DNA of 64,000 bases from NCBI RefSeq assembly GCF_016634425.1, contig NZ_JAEPES010000004.1, positions 511,033 through 575,032 of the forward strand. Direction: 5' to 3'. The translations under genes and the position numbers were made by a program. The stretch's first letter is position 1, and each line of letters begins with the position of its first letter. The stretch comes from Lacisediminihabitans changchengi (lineage in GTDB: Bacteria; Actinomycetota; Actinomycetes; Actinomycetales; Microbacteriaceae). Below the pieces are notes generated by a model. It had not been told where the DNA came from. It did no database searches and saw nothing but the letters and a program-made list of their open reading frames with translations. Below are positions 1 through 8,498 of the stretch, piece by piece.

Positions 1-341
1 GCAGTATGAACTGGCGCAATGTGCGGGGGCTCGGGAGCGGGACTCGGGGCGGCGGAAGGAGGCGCGGTGAAGATCGGCACCTCCGCCTCCTTCGCATCCG
101 CCTCGTCCAGCAGGGCGGCCAGACCCGCGCGCGTCCCGAGGTCGAAGACGTGGGCGTCTCGCGCGGTGCCGTCAGGAACGTCGACCTCCACCTCGTAGGT
201 GCGCTGGGCGAAGAAGCCCGCAACACCGCCGGTGGTCTTCGGGGTCACGGCGACGATCGAGGCGGTCGGTCCGTGCTCCGCCAACACTCGGGCATTCAGC
301 TCGTCAAGCGACGAGCCTTCAAGCCGAAATCGATTCGGCAA
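1..341 (-). CDS. flhF: FlhF-like flagellar protein, N-terminal part (cut by window edge)
   Basis: This frame opens at a TTG (339-341) inside the 3' end of flhA and runs off the left edge after about 113 codons. Residues 4-53 match the start of FlhF, the SRP-type GTPase that positions flagella: a FRLEGSSLDELNARVLAEHG stretch, then a VAVTPKTTGGVAGFF stretch like the family's 'GGFLGFF' and a YEVEV strand. A Pro/Ala-rich linker follows, as in FlhF before its GTPase domain. The GTPase domain itself is outside the window, so the assignment rests on the N-terminus, the 23-nt overlap with flhA and the usual flhA-flhF order. Confidence 0.6.
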   Translation of the reverse strand, partial: MPNRFRLEGSSLDELNARVLAEHGPTASIVAVTPKTTGGVAGFFAQRTYEVEVDVPDGTARDAHVFDLGTRAGLAALLDEADAKEAEVPIFTAPPSAAPSPAPEPPHIAPVHT

Positions 342-2370
342 CTCTCACCACCCCGACGGTCTCGATGTTCACATTGGCCGAGGTTACCTCTTGGTAGGAC
401 AGCACCGGCAGCCCGTTCGCCTGCGCCGAGATCAAGCGACGGATGGCCGGCCGCAGCGCGGGGGCGCAGACCAGCACCGCAGACACCCCGGTCGCCTCCA
501 CGCGGGAGACGACATCGCGCACGGAGCCGAGCACGGTCTCGAGCTGCTGCTGATCCATGAGGATCTGCGTGCCCAGTTCCGATGGACGAAGGCCCTCGAG
601 CATCGACTGCTCGAGCATCGGGTCGATCATGATGACACGCAACAGCTGGCCATCGAGATACTGCGCGGTGAGTGCCGGGCCGAGGGCTGCGCGAGCGGCC
701 TCGATCAGACCCTCTGGATCGTTCGACACCTTGGCTCGCAGCGACAGCGCCTCGAAGATGCGGGGAAGATCGTTGATCGGGATGAGCTCGGCCAGGAGTC
801 CCTGGAGCACGCGCTGCACCTCTGCGAGCGAGAGCAGGTTCGGCGTGAGCTCGTCGACGGCGGACGGGCTGACCTCCTTGACGCCGGCCGTGAGCACGCG
901 GACATCCTCTCGGGTGAGCAGTCGCGCGGCATTGCTGGTGATGATCGACGAGAGGTGGGTGACCACCACCGAGACCCTGTCGATCACGGTGGCACCGGTG
1001 ATCTCGGCGCTATGCCGCGACTCGCTCGGCACCCATTTGCCGGCCAGGCCGAACACCGGCTCGATCGTCGACGTGCCGGGCAGCGCGTCGAGAGCGTCGC
1101 CGAGCGCGAGCACCTTGCCGGCCGGGGCTACGCCTCGACCGGCCTCGACACCGGCGATGCGGATGACGTAGGTCGACGGAGGGAGCTCGATGTTGTCGCG
1201 GGTGCGCACGGGAGGCACGACGATGCCGAGCTCCATGGCGATCTTGCGGCGCAGCGAGCGCACCCGGGCGAGCAGGTCGTCGGAGGCGTCGGACACGATG
1301 TCGACCAGGTCGGGGGCGAGCATGATCTCGAGCGCGTGCACCCGCATCTGATCGAGAAGCTGCTCGGTGGTGACCGACTGGGTGGTGTCTGGCGCGATCT
1401 CGGCGAGCGCCGCCCGCTTGGCATCCATCGTCTCGCGCGACTTTATGCGCTGGGCGATGATGATCAGCGTCGCGCCAACGATGATGAAAGCGATCACCGG
1501 CATGCCGGGGATGAAGCCCATGAGGATCGCCGCGCATCCGGCGATGATCAGCGCGTAGCGCGACTGGGTGAGCTGCTTCGAGGCGTTGGTGCCCATGTCG
1601 GCTTCGGCATTCGACCGGGTGACGATCATGCCGGTAGAGACCGCCATCAGCAGCGCCGGGATCTGCGAGACCAGGCCGTCACCGATGGTGAGCAGCGTGT
1701 ACTTGCTGACCGCGTCGCCGATCGAGAGCCCGTTCTGGATCATGCCGATCGCGATGCCACCGATGATGTTGATGACGATGATCACGATGCCGGCGATCGC
1801 GTCGCCCTTGACGAACTTGGATGCGCCGTCCATCGCACCGTAGAAGTCGGCCTCTGCCGATACCTCGGCGCGGCGCTCGCGGGCCTGCACGTCGGTGATG
1901 AGACCGGCGTTGAGGTCGGCGTCGATCGCCATCTGCTTGCCGGGCATGGCGTCGAGGGTGAAGCGGGCACCGACCTCGGCCACGCGCTCCGCACCCTTGG
2001 TGACGACGACGAATTGGATGACAACCAGGATCAGGAAGATGACGGCGCCGATGATGATCGAGCCGCCGACCGCCACGTGACCGAAAGCCGCGATGACGTC
2101 ACCCGCGTAACCCTGCCCGAGCACCAGTCGGGTGGAGGCGACGTTGAGGCCGAGGCGAAACAGGGTCGCCACGAGCAGCAGCGACGGAAAGACGGAGAAG
2201 TCGAGCGGCTTCTTGACGAACATCGTGGTGAGTAGGGTGACCAGCGCCAGCAGGATGTTGATGATGATGAGGACGTCGAGCAGGAACGCCGGGACCGGCA
2301 CGACGAGCAGCAGGATGATGCCCACCACCCCGATCGGCACGGCCAGTCTGCCGAGATTGCGGTTCTTCAT
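319..2370 (-). CDS. flhA: Flagellar type III export gate protein FlhA
   Basis: FlhA is the nonameric export-gate protein of the flagellar type III secretion system; it couples proton flow to export of rod, hook and filament subunits. The 683-residue product starts at an ATG whose bases overlap the flhB stop (ATGA). The N-terminal third is membrane-spanning, beginning with hydrophobic helices after KNRNLGRL. The conserved cytoplasmic loop FRLGLNVASTRLVLGQGYAGDVI and the RFTLDAMPGKQMAIDADL segment are FlhA signatures. The C-terminal cytoplasmic domain (about residues 330-683) is complete and overlaps flhF. Length and motifs are normal for the family. Confidence 0.97.
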   Translation of the reverse strand: MKNRNLGRLAVPIGVVGIILLLVVPVPAFLLDVLIIINILLALVTLLTTMFVKKPLDFSVFPSLLLVATLFRLGLNVASTRLVLGQGYAGDVIAAFGHVAVGGSIIIGAVIFLILVVIQFVVVTKGAERVAEVGARFTLDAMPGKQMAIDADLNAGLITDVQARERRAEVSAEADFYGAMDGASKFVKGDAIAGIVIIVINIIGGIAIGMIQNGLSIGDAVSKYTLLTIGDGLVSQIPALLMAVSTGMIVTRSNAEADMGTNASKQLTQSRYALIIAGCAAILMGFIPGMPVIAFIIVGATLIIIAQRIKSRETMDAKRAALAEIAPDTTQSVTTEQLLDQMRVHALEIMLAPDLVDIVSDASDDLLARVRSLRRKIAMELGIVVPPVRTRDNIELPPSTYVIRIAGVEAGRGVAPAGKVLALGDALDALPGTSTIEPVFGLAGKWVPSESRHSAEITGATVIDRVSVVVTHLSSIITSNAARLLTREDVRVLTAGVKEVSPSAVDELTPNLLSLAEVQRVLQGLLAELIPINDLPRIFEALSLRAKVSNDPEGLIEAARAALGPALTAQYLDGQLLRVIMIDPMLEQSMLEGLRPSELGTQILMDQQQLETVLGSVRDVVSRVEATGVSAVLVCAPALRPAIRRLISAQANGLPVLSYQEVTSANVNIETVGVVRVAESISA

Positions 2371-3482
2371 CAGTTGCCTCCGAGTGCACTGTTGAGAGCT
2401 GGGACGAGCGTGGTCATGGTGTGGGTGCCCTGTGCAGCACCGCGGTTCTTCAGAGCGAGCACGAAGGCGAGCACCTGGGCGACGGCGTTGTACAGCTCCA
2501 CCGGGATCTCGTGGCCGATCTCGCACTGCGCGTGAAGCGCCCGGGCCAGCGGGATGTCTTTGACGATCGGCACGTGGTCGGTCTCGGCCTGTTCACGAAT
2601 GCGGGCAGCGATCACGCCGGCACCCTTCGCCACCACGCGCGGTGCCGACTTGCCCGGCTCGTACGCCAGCGCCACGGCGAAGTGGGTGGGGTTGACGAGC
2701 ACCACGTCGGCGTCGGCGATGGCCGACATCATGCGATTGCGGCTCATCGCCAGCTGGCGTGAGCGACGCTGCGACTTGATCAGCGGGTCTCCGTCAGAGG
2801 CCTTGTTCTCGTCTTTTACCTCTTTTTTGGTCATCTTGGTCTTGCTGCGGTTGCGGCGCATCACGACGACGGCATCGGCGGCCGCCAACACCAGGCCCGC
2901 GGCGACCGCCGCCTGCACGAGGGCTGCTGCACCGCCCCCGGCCGCGGTGATGAGCTCGGCGGCGGGAAGGCCCCCGGCGGTCATCAGCGTCGGCATCAGA
3001 CCCTGGATGACCACGAGCAACACGATGGTGACGACGGCCGTCTTGAGCACCGCCTTCGCGCCACCCCACAGTGCTTCGAGGCCGAACATCCGTTTCGTTC
3101 CCTGCAGCAGGTCGAGGTTGTCGAACTTGGGCGCGAACTGCTTGAAGTGGATGCCGCCCTGCAGCGCTGCAGACGCGATCACGGCGATCAAGACCACGAT
3201 GAGCAGCGGCAGGATAATGCCGCCGATCGAGAGCAGCCCGTCGCCGAGGGCCTTGACCGCGGCCTCGGGGCTCGGGTTCTTGGCGATGTCACCGAGACGG
3301 AAGAACTGGTCGGAGGTCGCGTTTGCTCCCGACTGCACGGCGATCGGGATCATTACCGCGGCCGCGCCGATGGCGACCCACGCGGTGAGGTCTTGCGAGC
3401 GCTGCAGCTGGCCCTTCCCGCGGACCTCCTTCATGCGCTTCTCGGTCGCGTCCTCGGTCTTCTCGCCGGAATCCGTTGCCAT
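2370..3482 (-). CDS. flhB: Flagellar export substrate-specificity switch protein FlhB
   Basis: FlhB is a membrane component of the flagellar export gate that switches export from rod/hook to filament substrates after autocleavage. The 370-residue protein has an N-terminal 'SGEKTEDATEKR' motif typical of FlhB, four hydrophobic segments (about residues 30-215), and the cytoplasmic autocleavage site NPTH in VLVNPTHFAVAL near residue 263. It lies between fliR and flhA and is translationally coupled to flhA. A short non-conserved tail follows the cleaved domain. Confidence 0.97.
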   Translation of the reverse strand: MATDSGEKTEDATEKRMKEVRGKGQLQRSQDLTAWVAIGAAAVMIPIAVQSGANATSDQFFRLGDIAKNPSPEAAVKALGDGLLSIGGIILPLLIVVLIAVIASAALQGGIHFKQFAPKFDNLDLLQGTKRMFGLEALWGGAKAVLKTAVVTIVLLVVIQGLMPTLMTAGGLPAAELITAAGGGAAALVQAAVAAGLVLAAADAVVVMRRNRSKTKMTKKEVKDENKASDGDPLIKSQRRSRQLAMSRNRMMSAIADADVVLVNPTHFAVALAYEPGKSAPRVVAKGAGVIAARIREQAETDHVPIVKDIPLARALHAQCEIGHEIPVELYNAVAQVLAFVLALKNRGAAQGTHTMTTLVPALNSALGGN

Positions 3483-4241
3483 CTACCTCACCCCCACGAG
3501 CGCTTCGATGGAGTCGCCGGTGACGGCCTCCACGATGTGCGGCATCGCCAGGAAGACGGTCGAGGCCAGCGTGAGGGTGATCAGGATCTTGATCGGAAAG
3601 CCGAGAGCGAAGGCGTTGAGAGCCGGGGCTACCCGGGTGAGCAGGCCGAGTCCGGCGTCCGCGAGAAACAGCACCACGATCAGCGGCCCCGCGATCTGGA
3701 GGGAGGAGAGGAGCATGCCGCCGACGGCATCCGTCAGCACCTTCATCGGCGCGGCGAAGTCGATTCCCCCGCCGATCGGAATGGCGGTGAAGCTGCGGGT
3801 CAGGCCGCCGATGATGAACTGGTAGCCGTTCGAGGCGAACAGCAGCACCAGCGCGGTCATCTGGAACAGGCGGGTGAACTGCGCGCCGTTGATCATCATC
3901 TGCGGGTCGAAGGCCTGGGCGAGCTGGAAGCCACCGAACAGGTCGACCAGGTTGCCGGCGGATTGGATGGCCGAGAACACGACCATGACGAGAAAGCCGA
4001 GCAGCAGACCGACCACCACCTCGAGGATGAGCTCGAGAACGAAGCCGCCGAGGTCGGGCGAGACGTAGCTTGTGCTCACGATCGGGGCGACGGCGAGCGC
4101 GAGACCCACTGAGAGCACCGCCTTGATGCGGATCGGGAAGGCGTTGCTCGAGAACGGCGGCGCGATGACGAGAAAGGCGACCATTCGCACCGAGGCGAGC
4201 ATCACCGCCTCTAGCCACCCGAAGTCGATCGTGAACGACAC
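3483..4241 (-). CDS. fliR: Flagellar export gate membrane protein FliR
   Basis: FliR is a polytopic protein of the FliP5Q4R1 export gate core at the centre of the basal body. The 252-residue product starts at GTG, one base after fliQ ends, and carries about six hydrophobic helices. Diagnostic segments are RMVAFLVIAPPFSSNAFPIRIKAVLSVGLA near the N-terminus and the AGNLVDLFGGFQLAQAFDPQ loop around residue 95-115. Gene order fliP-fliQ-fliR-flhB is the conserved one. Confidence 0.96.
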   Translation of the reverse strand: MSFTIDFGWLEAVMLASVRMVAFLVIAPPFSSNAFPIRIKAVLSVGLALAVAPIVSTSYVSPDLGGFVLELILEVVVGLLLGFLVMVVFSAIQSAGNLVDLFGGFQLAQAFDPQMMINGAQFTRLFQMTALVLLFASNGYQFIIGGLTRSFTAIPIGGGIDFAAPMKVLTDAVGGMLLSSLQIAGPLIVVLFLADAGLGLLTRVAPALNAFALGFPIKILITLTLASTVFLAMPHIVEAVTGDSIEALVGVR

Positions 4242-4242
4242 C

Positions 4243-4518
4243 TCATCCCCCGCTCAGCAGCGAGGGGATCTTCTCGAACAGGGCGTGGGTGAACGACACC
4301 ATCTCGGAGATCATCCAGTTGCCCGACACGATCAGGGCAACGGCCACGGCGATCGCCTTCGGGACGAAGGAGAGCGTGACCTCCTGGATCTGGGTGATCG
4401 ACTGCAGGAAGGAGATGGCGAAGCCGACGACGAGCGCGGTGACCAGCACCGGCGCGGCGAGTTTCGCGGAGATCAGGATGCCCTGCATCGCGATGTCGAG
4501 TACGGCGTTCTGATTCAT
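4243..4518 (-). CDS. fliQ: Flagellar export gate membrane protein FliQ
   Basis: FliQ is a small two-helix subunit of the FliPQR export gate. The 91-residue product has two long hydrophobic segments (about 16-40 and 50-75) and the FliQ-typical turn SITQIQEVTLSFVPK between them. Its ATG overlaps the fliP stop by ATGA, so translation is coupled. Normal length (about 90 residues). Confidence 0.96.
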   Translation of the reverse strand: MNQNAVLDIAMQGILISAKLAAPVLVTALVVGFAISFLQSITQIQEVTLSFVPKAIAVAVALIVSGNWMISEMVSFTHALFEKIPSLLSGG

Positions 4519-5405
4519 TTGTAACTCGCCACCAGCGTCGTGATGATGAGTCCCCAGCCGTCGACGAGCACGAACAGCAGGATCTTGAACGGCAGCGAGA
4601 TCATCACCGGCGGGAGCATCATCATTCCCATCGACATCAGCGCGGCGGAGACGACGAGGTCGATCACCAGGAACGGGATGAAGATGACGAAGCCGATGAT
4701 GAAGGCCGCGCGCAGCTCGGAGATGAGGAAGGCCGGCACCAGGGTGGGCAGCGGCACCGACTCGAGGTCTTTCGGGTTGGCCTGACCGGCGGCCCGGGTG
4801 ATCAGCGCGAGATCCTCCTCGCGGGTGTGCTTGAGCATGAAGTGACGCAGCGGCCCCGTGGCGGTATCGATCGCGTGGGTGAAGTCGATGTTTCCGTCGA
4901 GATATGGCTGCAGGGCATGCGTGTTGATGTCGGTGAGCACCGGCGCCATGATGAACAGCGACAGGAACAGCGCGAGCCCCGCCAGCACCTGGTTCGGCGG
5001 GATCGACGGCAGCGCGAGCGCGTTGCGGGCCATGGCCAGCACGACGAAGATCTTGGTGAACGAGGTCATCATCAACAGCAGCGCGGGCGCGACCGAGAGC
5101 AGCGTGATCCCGAGCAGAGTGACGATCGCCGACGACGGCTTGCCATCCGGCCCGTTGATGTCGATGCTCACGCCGCCGGTGCCGTCTGGGCTGCTCGGGT
5201 CGACCGGCGGGGTGGGCGTCGTCGCCGCGTGCGAGGCGCTTGCCCCGATCAGCACGAGCGCGACGACGGTCGCGAGCAGAAGCAGGCCGATGATCGCGGC
5301 GCGGCGCCAGTCGCGCGGTCCCTGAGCTCGTCGAAGGGTGCGCAGGGTCATCGGGGTGAAACGGATCGTCGGAGCTACCCAGCCGCTGCCCGCGAGGGCG
5401 CTCAT
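4515..5405 (-). CDS. fliP: Flagellar export gate membrane protein FliP
   Basis: FliP is the main subunit of the FliPQR export gate. The 296-residue product starts at an ATG overlapping the fliO stop; the first ~60 residues contain a basic stretch and a hydrophobic signal helix ending near SHAATT. The core has family signatures: LMMTSFTKIFVVLAMARNALALPSIPPNQVLAGLALFLS and the C-terminal GMMMLPPVMISLPFKILLFVLVDGW. Odd: the N-terminal extension before the signal helix (codons about 23-30) is made by a 22-bp element that occurs again, inverted, inside fliK; an internal ATG at residue 19 is an alternative start. Confidence 0.96.
   Translation of the reverse strand: MSALAGSGWVAPTIRFTPMTLRTLRRAQGPRDWRRAAIIGLLLLATVVALVLIGASASHAATTPTPPVDPSSPDGTGGVSIDINGPDGKPSSAIVTLLGITLLSVAPALLLMMTSFTKIFVVLAMARNALALPSIPPNQVLAGLALFLSLFIMAPVLTDINTHALQPYLDGNIDFTHAIDTATGPLRHFMLKHTREEDLALITRAAGQANPKDLESVPLPTLVPAFLISELRAAFIIGFVIFIPFLVIDLVVSAALMSMGMMMLPPVMISLPFKILLFVLVDGWGLIITTLVASYK
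5317..5338. repeat. 22-bp dispersed element, copy in fliP
   Basis: Second copy, inverted with respect to the one at 12443-12464, with core CCCTGAGCTCGTCGAAGGG. It encodes part of the non-conserved N-terminal extension of FliP ahead of the signal helix. Confidence 0.8.
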
Positions 5406-5866
5406 TTGAGGCCCGAGCGCACGGCCGAGGCGGCGCGCTTCCAGGTATTCAGGCTCAGCAGGGAGCCGTCGAGCGCGCTCACCCGCGGCTGGCCGGTGCG
5501 CGGGTCGAAGCTCGGCATGCCGGTGGGCAGCGCGGTCTTCTTCGCGGTAGCCAAGGCGGTGCCGAACGCTGCGGCACTGCCAGGGGCCGAAACCGGCTCA
5601 GAGACCGTCACTTCCGCGGGCAACTCGGTCGTGTTCAGCACGGTCACGGAGTGCTCGGTGACCCCGAGCAGAAAGCGGTGGCCCTCGACATCGATCACGA
5701 CGACGGAGGCCTTCTGGGCGATGCCCTGTCGGGTGACGACGCGCACCAACTTGGCGTTGCGCACCGACTTCGAGCCCTTCGTCAGGCGGCGCTGAACCAT
5801 CCACAAGAGCCCGACCACGACAGCCAGGGAGAGGATGACGCGCAGCACGGCGAAGACGGCATCCAC
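5402..5866 (-). CDS. fliO: Flagellar export assembly protein FliO
   Basis: FliO is a small bitopic membrane protein that helps assemble or stabilise the FliP ring. The 154-residue product has one N-terminal hydrophobic helix (about 4-24) and a cytoplasmic SpoA-like beta domain with VRVVTRQGIAQKASVVVIDVEGHRFLLGVTEHSVTVL, the FliO pattern. It sits one base after fliN and overlaps fliP. FliO is poorly conserved, so position supports the call as much as sequence. Confidence 0.9.
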   Translation of the reverse strand: MDAVFAVLRVILSLAVVVGLLWMVQRRLTKGSKSVRNAKLVRVVTRQGIAQKASVVVIDVEGHRFLLGVTEHSVTVLNTTELPAEVTVSEPVSAPGSAAAFGTALATAKKTALPTGMPSFDPRTGQPRVSALDGSLLSLNTWKRAASAVRSGLK

Positions 5867-5867
5867 G

Positions 5868-6581
5868 TTAGAGAATGCCCTCTGCCACGTCGAGGATGCG
5901 GGTGATGCGCACGGCGTAGTCCTGGTCGATCACGACGATCTCGCCGTGCGCGATCAGGCGGCCGTTGAGCAGCACGTCTGCCGGTGCCCCGGCCGAGCGA
6001 TCGAGCTCGATGACAGCGCCAGGCTCCAGCGAGAGAACGTCGCGCACCGACATCCGTGTGCGTCCGATCTCCACGGTGAGCGCCATCTCCACGTTCGAGA
6101 TGCGGCCGAGCTTGCCGACCATCGCGTCATCGCTGATCGGAGCTGCACCGGCAACGACGTCGTTCTCCCGCACGCGGATCGCGAACCAGCCGGCTGTGAG
6201 CCCGCCGGTGGCGAGGGTGAAGACCAGGGTGTCGGGGTCGGCGAACAGCGCGGTCGCATCGTCGATGCGGGCCTCCCCCAGCACGCCGGTGCCGAGCTCG
6301 GCGGCCGCCGCATCGAGGGCCGGGCGCAGGATGTCCGCGACCGACACCAGCGACGAGTCGGTGCCAGAGGCGGCCGACACGGCATCCGCGTCTACCAGCA
6401 CCACGGCGAGGTCTGCCGAACGCTCCCCCACGAACGAGGCGACGACGGCCGCACGCGTGCCGGCACCGAGCTCCTCCGTGCCGGCGCCGCGGTGATCGGC
6501 GCTCAGCTCCGTCGCGCTGGGCAGGAGGCGCGCGAGCGCGGCAGCTGCAGCGACCTGCGGGTCGAGTGTTGTCTTCTTCAC
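5868..6581 (-). CDS. fliN: Flagellar motor switch protein FliN (long form)
   Basis: FliN forms the bottom of the cytoplasmic C-ring, where it helps set rotation direction and docks the export ATPase. The chosen start is a GTG at 6579-6581 preceded by AGAGGAGA; it gives 237 residues. The C-terminal ~80 residues are the SpoA/FliN domain (ISNVEMALTVEIGRTRMSVRDVLSLEPGAVIELDR ... DVLLNGRLIAHGEIVVIDQDYAVRI). The ~150-residue N-terminal part is much longer than enterobacterial FliN (about 137 residues total), resembling the FliY layout, but I see no CheC-type phosphatase motif. It follows fliM by about 50 nt. Confidence 0.94.
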   Translation of the reverse strand: MKKTTLDPQVAAAAALARLLPSATELSADHRGAGTEELGAGTRAAVVASFVGERSADLAVVLVDADAVSAASGTDSSLVSVADILRPALDAAAAELGTGVLGEARIDDATALFADPDTLVFTLATGGLTAGWFAIRVRENDVVAGAAPISDDAMVGKLGRISNVEMALTVEIGRTRMSVRDVLSLEPGAVIELDRSAGAPADVLLNGRLIAHGEIVVIDQDYAVRITRILDVAEGIL

Positions 6582-6630
6582 GATTTCTTCTCCTCTGGAC
6601 CGAGACGTGAATGTCAGGATTCGTGGACGG

Positions 6631-7530
6631 TTACGGCTCGGTGGTGACGACGACGCAGGCGAGCCTCGCGCCATTGGCGCCGATCGCCGCGGTGGCGAGC
6701 GGCTGCCCGTCGACGGTGACGTCGAAGGGGCGGTGCTGGGGGTGTGGGATGCGCAACACATCGCCGACGGAGAGGCCGAGAATGGCGCTCGGCACTACTG
6801 GCGCGGCCGTGAGTTGCAGCGATACGTCAACCGGCACGCTGCCGAGCTGAGCGGTCACGAGCTCCCGCGCGTTCTCGGTCGACATGGTCGGGTTGGCCTG
6901 CCCGAGCTGGGGAAGTAGCGCCTCCGCGGGCAGGGCGAGCGTGGCATCCGTCGACGAGTCGCCGACGCGGATCGAGAACCTGGCGACGATCATGAGATCG
7001 GAGGTCGCCGCCGCCTGGGCGAACTGCGAGTTGTATTGGATGCCGTCGATCGAGATCTCGTTGACCAACAGCTGGCCGAACGAATAGCGCAGGTCTTCGA
7101 GCGCGTCGTCGAACAGTTCGCGTACCAGCGCGTGCTCGATCTGGGTGAACTTGCGGTCGGGCGCGGTCTGCAGGTGGTTGCTGCCGAGCATGTAGGAGAT
7201 CCACGACAGCGCAGACGACGTCGCAAACTGGATGACGCCCTTGGCGGTCACCCCGCTGAGATTGCACAGCACCATGGTGGTGGTCGCGGGCAGGCTGGAG
7301 GCGTACTCGTCGTAGGTCTGCATCACGACCTGCTCGCTCGTCACCTGGGAGACGACGCGTACCTTCGCGGTGAGCTGCGTGCCCCACTGGCGCGCGAAAG
7401 TCTCGAAGGCGAGCTCGAGTACTCGGGAGTGCTCACGCGCGAGAGTGGTCGGCCGGCGGAAGTCATAAGGCTCGATCGCCGGACCGGTTTTCGCGGGCAC
7501 GCCGATAGCGATGTGTTCCTGGACCGTCAC
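6631..7530 (-). CDS. fliM: Flagellar motor switch protein FliM
   Basis: FliM is the middle C-ring protein linking FliG to FliN. The 299-residue product starts at GTG and contains the core YDFRRPTTLAREHSRVLELAFETFARQWG, the middle domain with NEISIDGIQYNSQFAQ, and a C-terminal SpoA domain (VDVSLQLTAAPVVPSAILGLSVGDVLRI). The usual N-terminal CheY-P-binding peptide (LSQxEIDALL) is absent; residues 1-22 are unrelated. No Shine-Dalgarno precedes the GTG, and the promoter just upstream puts the transcript start within a few bases of it, so translation may be leaderless. Confidence 0.95.
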   Translation of the reverse strand: MTVQEHIAIGVPAKTGPAIEPYDFRRPTTLAREHSRVLELAFETFARQWGTQLTAKVRVVSQVTSEQVVMQTYDEYASSLPATTTMVLCNLSGVTAKGVIQFATSSALSWISYMLGSNHLQTAPDRKFTQIEHALVRELFDDALEDLRYSFGQLLVNEISIDGIQYNSQFAQAAATSDLMIVARFSIRVGDSSTDATLALPAEALLPQLGQANPTMSTENARELVTAQLGSVPVDVSLQLTAAPVVPSAILGLSVGDVLRIPHPQHRPFDVTVDGQPLATAAIGANGARLACVVVTTEP

Positions 7531-7538
7531 GCAGGGGA

Positions 7539-7566
7539 CTATCGGCCGGCTGTGGCTCCCGGTAAG
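7539..7566 (-). promoter_or_regulatory. FliA (sigma28)-type promoter for fliM operon
   Basis: On the minus strand this reads CTTACC, 14 nt, GCCGATAG. It has the same spacing and -10 box as four other flagellar promoters here. The last three bases of the -10 box are also the motB TAG stop codon, so the promoter is embedded in the end of motB. The predicted transcript start is about 7532, next to the fliM GTG. Confidence 0.8.
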
Positions 7567-8498
7567 GCGAAGGGCGAGGTTTTATGGGCCGCACCCTGGT
7601 CGGGGGGTGTGCCTGCGGCGTGGCCCCCGCTCTCCTTCGTCGTCGGTTTCTCCGGCGTCTTGGAAGGCGACTTCTCCGGCACCTGCTCTCCAGGCGGTTT
7701 GTTCGACTCGACCAGAGCATCCGGGATAAGTGCACGCACGGCCTCGGGCGCGTCGGAGATCGCCACGATGTCGACCCGGCGATTCTGCGCCATGGCCTCA
7801 GGGGAGTCGCCCGGCGCCAGCGGACGGGAGTCACCATAGCCGACCGCCGAGATGCGGGCACCCGGAATCCCGCCGAGCTCGACCATGCGTCGGGTGACCT
7901 CGACGGCACGGCCGGACGAGAGCTCCCAGTTGGTGGGATACGGCGGCTCCGGGTGACGGATGTCTGCGTGCCCCTCCACCGAGACCGAATACTTGCTCGG
8001 CGCGAGTACCGCCGCGATCGAGTCGAGCACGGAGGGCGCGACGCCGACCAGCGCGACGCTGTTCGACTCGAAGAAGGTCTGCGAGTCGACGAGACGGATG
8101 GTGAGACCGCGCTGATCGATCTGGTAGTCGACGGTGTTCTGCAGGCCCTTCGACGCGAGGCTCGCATTGATCTTGTCTTCGAGGTCTGTGAGGTCTTTGA
8201 CCTCTTTCAGCGCCAGGTCGAGGCTGGTGAAGCCCTGGTCTTTCGAGTCGACCTTGTCGGCCGGCACGACGGTGCCCTGGGCGGTATCGATCTTGCCGAC
8301 GTTCTTCTGGCCGAATCCGGTTGCGAGGGAGTTGCGTAGCTGATCGAACTTGTTCGCATCGACCGTCGACATCGCGAACAGCACGATGAACATGCACATC
8401 AGCACGGTGACCATGTCCATGTACGAGGCCATCCAGCGCTCGTCGACGTGCTCCTCGTGTTCCTCGTGCTTCTGGCGGCGACCGCGGGGCGTGCTCAT
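7539..8498 (-). CDS. motB: Flagellar stator protein MotB
   Basis: MotB anchors the proton-driven stator to peptidoglycan. The 319-residue product has a charged N-terminus rich in His/Glu, then one membrane helix carrying the proton-binding Asp in SYMDMVTVLMCMFIVLFAM (around residue 28), and a C-terminal OmpA-like peptidoglycan-binding domain (about 130-260) with VEGHADIRHPEPPYPTNWELSSGRAVEV and NRRVDI. A Pro/Lys-rich tail of about 50 residues ends the protein. Its ATG overlaps the motA stop. Confidence 0.95.
   Translation of the reverse strand: MSTPRGRRQKHEEHEEHVDERWMASYMDMVTVLMCMFIVLFAMSTVDANKFDQLRNSLATGFGQKNVGKIDTAQGTVVPADKVDSKDQGFTSLDLALKEVKDLTDLEDKINASLASKGLQNTVDYQIDQRGLTIRLVDSQTFFESNSVALVGVAPSVLDSIAAVLAPSKYSVSVEGHADIRHPEPPYPTNWELSSGRAVEVTRRMVELGGIPGARISAVGYGDSRPLAPGDSPEAMAQNRRVDIVAISDAPEAVRALIPDALVESNKPPGEQVPEKSPSKTPEKPTTKESGGHAAGTPPDQGAAHKTSPFALPGATAGR

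Noticed and set aside
199..2235. Very long plus-strand open frame opposite flhA
   Set aside because: Its product is His/Arg/Asp-rich with no fold or motif, and the minus strand encodes an intact FlhA. The same reasoning removes the long frames opposite fliR/flhB, the helicase, dnaB, murJ and others.
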